Origin: Diphasiastrum complanatum
Lineage: Eukaryota; Streptophyta; Lycopodiopsida; Lycopodiales; Lycopodiaceae
DNA length: 64,000 nt
Direction: 5' to 3'
Assembly (NCBI GenBank): GCA_029204225.1
Contig: CM055105.1
Span: 16,499,353-16,563,352, forward strand
Below, one piece after another: positions 57,955 to 64,000 of this stretch; positions within the stretch are counted from its first letter, which is position 1, and each line of letters begins with the position of its first letter. The position numbers and the translations under genes were made by a program. The notes under the pieces are model-generated. The model made no database searches and had not been told where the DNA came from. It was given only the letters and a program-made list of their open reading frames with translations.

Positions 57955-60469
57955 CTATAAAACCACTGAAAAAGTTGAACTAAATATTTATTTCTTGAAT
58001 TGTGTCCTCCATGATTTGTAGCTCTATGAAATGCTCCTTTTGCTTGCCAATGAGATTTTTCCATGCCTTGTGATGACCAGATACTTAAGCTCTCATATTC
58101 CTTTGCAAAATAAATGCATGAAGAAGAAGAATGTGCTGCAAACAAACTTTTGATTAGTTACATCAATAGAAAAAAATATAAGTCGGAATGAGATAAGTAT
58201 CAGATAATAATATAGATTAGCACCATATAATGAGTAACGTTGTCTTTTTCCCAACAATCATGTATAGATTTTACAAATGTGGTGTAATGATTTTGCAAAG
58301 TCCTCATATCTTCTGATGATAGATTTTTTTTCTTGATAACACCTATGAGTTTGTCTAAGTTGGTCCACACTTGTCTGTTTTCCACTCAATTACTTCCTTC
58401 CAATGCTCGTGTTGCTTGAACAATTTCTCTTCAAATTTCATATCTGACACTTGATTTTTCGCACGTGTGATTGGATAAGAATCTTCTTGCTTTAGCACCT
58501 CCAATTGATGGCTTATTAGGAACGTTTTTTTTTTTTCAGAGAGTGTCACTTTTTTTAATCGTGACATTTCCTTTATGTAGTTCTCTATTTGACAGAACTA
58601 TTTCCAACATCCTAATTGCTGCTTTAGCCACAGACTCCGGTTTATGATTCCATGCTAGTAGAATATGCAAGTAAACAAGTTTTTCAATAATACGAACCTC
58701 AGCATGCAATGTGCATATGTGAACATTTTTTAATGGAATTGGTAGAACACTTTTCATATTTGGATCTTCAGCTTCTTGTGTTGGGCCAATGTTTGATCGT
58801 CCCAAATTCATATTGTAGCAATCCTTCATGCAATAAAGACATGGATGCTTTGATGTTACTCCATGAGAGACATTATACATACATTTTAATGTTTTCAAAT
58901 CCCCCGCAATGTGCCATTGAATTTGAAAACTTCCATGGTTTTTTACTGTAAATTTCTCACCCTCTAATTGTCTCTTTATAATCTCGCCATAATTTGTTCT
59001 TGAAAATATCCATGAAAGTATTTTATGGTCCTCTTTCAAGACCTGTAGATAAGCAAGTAATGCATGACATGTTAATAAAAACTAGCAAGGTATGAAATGC
59101 TAATAACGATATTCTAAATGAAAATTGAAATGTATATCTAGAATGCCGCCAACCACCATATGTGATTTTCCGATTGAACACTAATGTTTGATCATCTGTA
59201 TCTGAAATTTTGTTCATCAAAGTGACAATCACTCGTTCCAACATTTGACCTTGATGATTTCAAATTCATCCAATTTAATTACAATGATGATCTTTCCATT
59301 TACTTGATGTTCGTCTAGTTTATAGAATCGAATAATGTATTTTAGAACATTTTCAATATCAAGGAAAATATTATTGCAATCGTTGTAATTGAGCTCATCA
59401 TATTCTAATTTGTATAATTCAGTTATATGAAGTGGTTGGCCAACTACTTTGAACATTGTGTCATTATAATAATTTCTTGCTTATCTTACCCGATATGGAC
59501 GCGAAAGATAAGTTTTTTTCACCATCACTTGAGAAAAAGCTTCTTTTACTATTCTAATAAAAGTAGAATAAGCATTTCTGCTAATTCCAAAAACATCACA
59601 TGCACCTTGTATCACATTTGCATCCAAGTATGATTGAACCTTAATCAAAACAATCTCTGTAATTTCATTTTTCATTTGTTCAAACCGAGCATTTTTCATC
59701 ATTTTCTTTGCTGACTTTCTTGGTAACACATGACTTAAAGATGATCCAATGCATGAACGATCTGTTAAATAGTTCTTTGTCACCAAACATGATCTGCAAC
59801 AAACATAAGAAACCCAAATTATGTTTAACAAATAAATGATTCATGTTATCAAGTGCAAATCAAACTTAAATGACATATACAAATCAAATAAACAGTTTAT
59901 ATGAATACATACTTGAATGCTCGAATTCTTTTTTTCTGATTGCCGCTATGTATAGATAAGTCATCAATATTCTTCATCGGTACTCTCTTTCTTTTCTTTT
60001 TCATCATTGCCTTTTTGATCTTTTATATCAACAACTGATTTTAAACTCTCGGATCGCAACTTTTCCATGGATTCAAACATTTCTTGGTTTGATCCCCGAA
60101 GAGTAGTGACTGTAGCATTCAACTCTGACATAGCATTCTTGAGTGCATTGTTTTCAGCATACTGTGTTGCACATAATGAAACAATTGCTAATTTGCACGT
60201 TGCAATTGTTGATTAGCAAACTGTAATTGCTGATTAGGACAAGATATGTTATGCATGCCAATATCACGCAACCTTTGACAATATCCAAGTGATCTGTTAT
60301 TTCCTTCACATACAAATCTGAGAAGATGAGTTACGGACTTAAAATCCGGACACAAATTAGTAGCTGAATCATTAGGATAAATTAATCCATCCACCCACAA
60401 ATCTATATTCATATGATTATTCATTCTCAATTCTCTAACTATTGTAGCAGCATTCTCTACAACTTTCAA
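57955..60469 (-). pseudogene. Unknown HTH plus RNase H-like nuclease/transposase gene, copy A
   Basis: Minus-strand order: NLCPDFKSVTHLLRFVCEGN and LGYC domain; helical stretch (YAENNALKNAMSELNATVTT); nuclear-localisation-like KKKRKRVPMKN (ATG at 60007); an in-frame intron (59794-59912); a helix-turn-helix (GACDVFGISRNAYSTFIRIV); a first acidic motif VIKLDEFEI (Asp near 59270); LERVIVTLMNK; a probable intron; then WHIAGDLKTLKCM (Asp near 58900), HPCLYC, VHICTLHAEVRIIEKL, KPSIGGAKARRFLSN, an intron after THYM, and SIWSSQGMEKSHWQA with LFQWFYR. Asp, Asp and the Glu of GMEKSH are candidate RNase H-fold catalytic residues (inference). Stops (59481, two near 58400), frameshifts and a copia LTR at its 3' end have disabled it. 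I cannot name the family. Confidence 0.65.
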
Positions 60470-61428
60470 ATTTTTCTTAATAATTGGTGTGCATTACATA
60501 GGAAGAGCTACATGCCATTGTTGAAAGCTACAATCCGTAAATACTTCAAATTACAGTTAATCAACATAAATAGCTCTCATACCTTACTTTTGTAATGTTT
60601 ATGTTGCGTTGATAAATCGTCTCACCTCATATTTCACTATGAGCATACATTGATTTCAAAAATTATGTTACTCCCGCTTCAGTTTTTGCATTGAACACAC
60701 CACCCGAGTTTTGGAACGAGCATGCAGAGAAGTTATTACATCTCATGTTTAACTAACGTTTGTCTAAAGTTAACCATACCAGTTAAACGTCGAGCAAGGC
60801 CAGAAACTCGAAAAACGGTGACCAAAAGTTACAGATTCGCATTCTCTCTCTATGTAATCTCTCTCTAAAGTGAAATTTCTTAAAGGGCCGATGATAGTTG
60901 TTAATTTCAAGATTAGATCTATCATGAAAAAAGTTCATAATATGTTAACTAGTCAAAGCTAGTATGCCAAATTTTGGCAATCAACACTTTTGTCTATTTT
61001 GTGATCTTGATCTTCATGGTCATCATGAGACATGGAGGCCTTGGATTTCTCTCCTTATAATGTAGCTATTTTCAAGGAAGTGGAGCTTTCAAGCCCAAGA
61101 TCATCTTCAAGCATGGAGGGAACACAAGAAAATGGTGACAAATTGGTGGAATGCTCATTCAAGGAGTTGGCAATTGATTCTACCAAAGAAATCCTATCAT
61201 GGATTTGGTGAATTTGCTGCCAAGAAGGATCCCTTGGCTGGTCTTCACATCACATTTATACCAAAAGATCCACTCAACAAGTTTCTTGTTTGATCTAGTA
61301 TCTCATCAAGCTAGAAAAATTGAAAAAATCTAGCTTGAATATTTTACATATTCTTGTAAGTATGAAAATATCACACGTGTGGAGCATGTTCCCACATGTG
61401 GAAAATAGCCATAATCATATTATATCTA
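60470..61428. other. No gene seen
   Basis: Upstream flank of the nuclease-like gene, then single-copy-looking text. No terminal inverted repeat matching the far end of the gene was found. A CACACGTGTG palindrome at about 61371 is typical of the local copia LTRs. Confidence 0.4.
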
Positions 61429-62119
61429 TGTTGAATAGGGGTACTTGAAATTTTGTAGACATTTATCCACATGTTAGTAGGAGATATGGCCAATATTGAC
61501 TTTAGAGGCAAAATGGGCAAGCAGACATGTAAAGTCATGATTAGGCCTAAAGTACGACTTGATGTGGCTCGAGCTAGGTTAGAGCTTATTACATTTGTTA
61601 TGATAAGGTTGGATGTATGACACTTCTCTATGTGTTGGCATGAGAACTAGAAACTAGAAATCCACCAAATTGGCCCAATCAAATTTGAGGGCTCATAAGT
61701 CACTCAACCAATCATCTTTAGAGGAGGAAAAGAAGGGGTCAAATCATGTTTCACTTCCCTTCACCCTGGATTGCTACTTATATGTGACTTAGATCAATTC
61801 TATATGAGTTTTGGGGAGTTAATGAGAGATTTCTACACATTTTGAGTCATATTGGATTCTCTCTCTACCCGAGGCTTGATAGTTAGTTTCTCTCTCTACC
61901 CGAGAGCAAAGCTTTTCCATACTTAGTTTTTCAAGTACAAGTCTCCACACGTGTGTATGTACTTGTTTGATTGATACATGCATGTAATCAAGTGCTCTTG
62001 CCTTACTTTTTTTAAATAGATCTTGATTATCAATCTATGCTTGATCCTTTGCGCAATCATCAAGTCTTAGGAGATCATTATCACACGTTAGGGTACTCCC
62101 ACACATGTGACATTCAATA
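61429..62119 (+). repeat. LTR related to 57293-57952, probably solo
   Basis: Starts TGTTGAATAGG and ends near CATTCAATA. It shares two CTCTCTCTACCCGAG words, ACTTAGTTTTTCAAGTAC-like text, CACACGTGTGTATG and CTTAGGAGATCA in the same order. No internal sequence of an element adjoins it. Confidence 0.65.
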
Positions 62120-63381
62120 ATGCTAGGTATAAATAACTAGGTTGCATATTTAAACCCTCCATGATTTCCATTGAGATTCACATTAACCAATAAAATCAAA
62201 AAAATGTAGTGAAAGATTAATCCAAAGTCACTCAATCAATAAATTCGATTGACAACATCAAAATTTTTCCAATAGACTAGGTCTCAATCATATGTTTGCA
62301 ATCAAGGGTTTTGTATTTTGATGTTAAAATGCAACAATAGATTGATATCATCAATAATATGAATATCCTAGTGATACTAATAACGCAAAATCTTTTGAAA
62401 TGGGTCAAAAACCTACAAAAGAGTAACCATTTTTTTGCCCAAAAAGATGTTTTTTCAAAAAAAATTCCCGAAAATCTTAAAAAAATTATACAAAATATAT
62501 GCATTTTAACCCAAAAAAAAAAAATCAATACACCATGTTCAAAAAAATTACAAATTTCAATAAATGTTCATGAGAAAAAGACAAAGAATTTACATTATGC
62601 ATGATTGTTTAAAGTGGTTGTCTCAAAATCCTTGAATTGAAATTTTTTAAAAATCCACACTTGATGACAATTATGTGTAAAACTTTGAATATACCAAGAG
62701 TATATGGATAATAAATTCATGAGCTATACCAATTCTAAGAGGCTTTTAGTGGTCAAGATGAGAGGTCATTAAGGTTCAAACCAATAAAAAAGAAAATTGC
62801 ATTGTGGTGTTCATGACAATGATGGTTTGACCTGAATTGTCACACAGAGCACAATTTGGTTCTACCATTATCACACGAACTATATAATTTGATTTACATG
62901 AGAAAGTTGAATGTTTGTGAATGATTCACATGATACAATGGCTCAAGCTATGGTGTCCAAGTCTTTTGTGGTATTAGAAAGTGAGAAGCCAATTTCAATA
63001 CATAGCAAAAAAGTAAAAAAAGAAAAGTGAACACAATATCATAGAAGAAAGACGTGCTAGAGATTGTCATGACACCTGTCAAGAGACATTGAAAAAATTA
63101 TTAGTAGTAAAAAGTAGAGACAAATGTCACTTTCAAAGTTGTCTCACATTGAAATTTTTGCATCTTCTTGTGGTTACAGATAAAATGAAGTTAATATTAC
63201 ATGGCATGCCATGTGCTACATAATCGATGAACCGTGGGTAGAATGAAACTCGCAAAAAATTTACTCACAGATTGTCAAAACTTAAAACTTTGTGGGTTTA
63301 AAGCTCAAGCGTCAATGAGAGTAGAAGATGAATTAAGCAAAAAGCATTTGGGATGGAGTAAAACACGCACTCGCGCATACA

Positions 63382-63466
<85 letters not shown>

Positions 63467-64000
63467 ACTCATCGATAAAATAATTTAAATAATACCTAAA
63501 CTTTTATTTTTGAATACAATATATACGTCTAAAAAGACTTGCTAACTGAAGATTTAGATTAAAAATAGTACACAAACATTTCTTGACTGCAATCATAAGT
63601 AAGCAATTACTTAATGAAAATGTCTGTGAGATCCACACAATCTAAAATATATACTGGTGTAAAAAAATTTAGATTGATTGATCTAGATTTTTTACTCTCC
63701 CAATCGATCAAGAATTACTCATTGTCTTAAGAATCCTCACATTTCCTTACAATCTTGTAATGACCTCCAAGTGTCAATTTATGATCCGTCAAACATAAAC
63801 ATTTAGAATCTTATAATTTGTCAATCATAATTTACAGGATTCCAAAACCATACCTAATCATTGAAAGATACTGGAATATATGTACAACATACCACTCAGG
63901 AAATATAAAAATCATTCTGAAATCTTTTTCTCAAGGAAAATTACTAGATTCCAAGAATATTCTTTCAACCCGATTCTTAACCAGATTATGAGTTCCAAAT
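62120..64000. other. No gene seen; AT-rich, one microsatellite
   Basis: No supported frame on either strand. An A-run-rich stretch lies at 62400-62560. Confidence 0.5.
63385..63465 (+). repeat. (GA)40 microsatellite
   Basis: Uninterrupted GA tract. Confidence 0.95.

Noticed and set aside
41377-60469. Giant-virus (NCLDV) integration as explanation of histone-like and unknown genes
   Set aside because: No hallmark viral gene (capsid, D5 helicase, B-family polymerase, packaging ATPase) is visible and several genes have plant-like introns. Kept only as one open alternative.
57955-60469. Assignment of the nuclease-like gene to the KDZ, hAT, MULE or CACTA superfamilies
   Set aside because: The diagnostic motifs I know for those families are absent; naming one would be a guess.

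Overview
The window is nuclear DNA of a land plant with a large, repeat-choked genome. The evidence is a 13-exon plant-type B cyclin with GT-AG introns, several generations of Ty1/copia and Ty3/gypsy retrotransposons primed by initiator-tRNA-Met or a tRNA-Asp-like site, and many long (GA)n/(CT)n tracts. A fern, lycophyte or gymnosperm would fit, but the sequence alone does not settle this. Only one gene looks intact (the cyclin). Nearly everything else is a transposable element or a decayed gene.

Layout. 0-16.5 kb: retrotransposon relics, including an 8.8-kb nested element (4184-12991) with 1.15-kb LTRs, a perfect 5-bp target duplication, a 2.8-kb tandem-repeat leader and a gag with no pol. 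A four-copy, roughly 300-360-bp tandem array follows. 16.5-21 kb: microsatellites, hairpins and otherwise featureless DNA. 21-28.5 kb: a chromodomain-bearing Ty3/gypsy element on the minus strand that landed next to a sarcosine-oxidase-like gene. A later inversion of about 1 kb flipped most of one LTR together with the FAD-binding first exon of that gene. 28.5-34 kb: mostly noncoding, with a SWIM zinc-finger relic, a TIR element and foldbacks. 34-38 kb: the mitotic cyclin B gene.

41-61 kb is the strangest part: AT-rich, with intron-containing decayed genes that I cannot assign. It holds two divergent histone H3-like genes, one fused to a long Ser/Pro/Lys-rich tail. It also holds two paralogous copies of a large gene with a helix-turn-helix, candidate acidic catalytic residues and a CxxC, which looks like an RNase H-fold nuclease or transposase. 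An H3-like gene and a nuclease-like gene occur together twice (41.4-45.6 kb and 51.2-60.5 kb), so a two-gene module may have been duplicated. One H3-like gene shares a compact bidirectional promoter holding eight CACGTG G-boxes. Copia and gypsy fragments have since broken up the region, including a nearly complete but chimeric copia pol at 54.1-57.2 kb.

Limits: all homology statements come from motif recognition by eye. Exon joins were checked only for GT-AG and frame. Several one-base frameshifts lie in homopolymers, so sequencing or assembly error is possible there.
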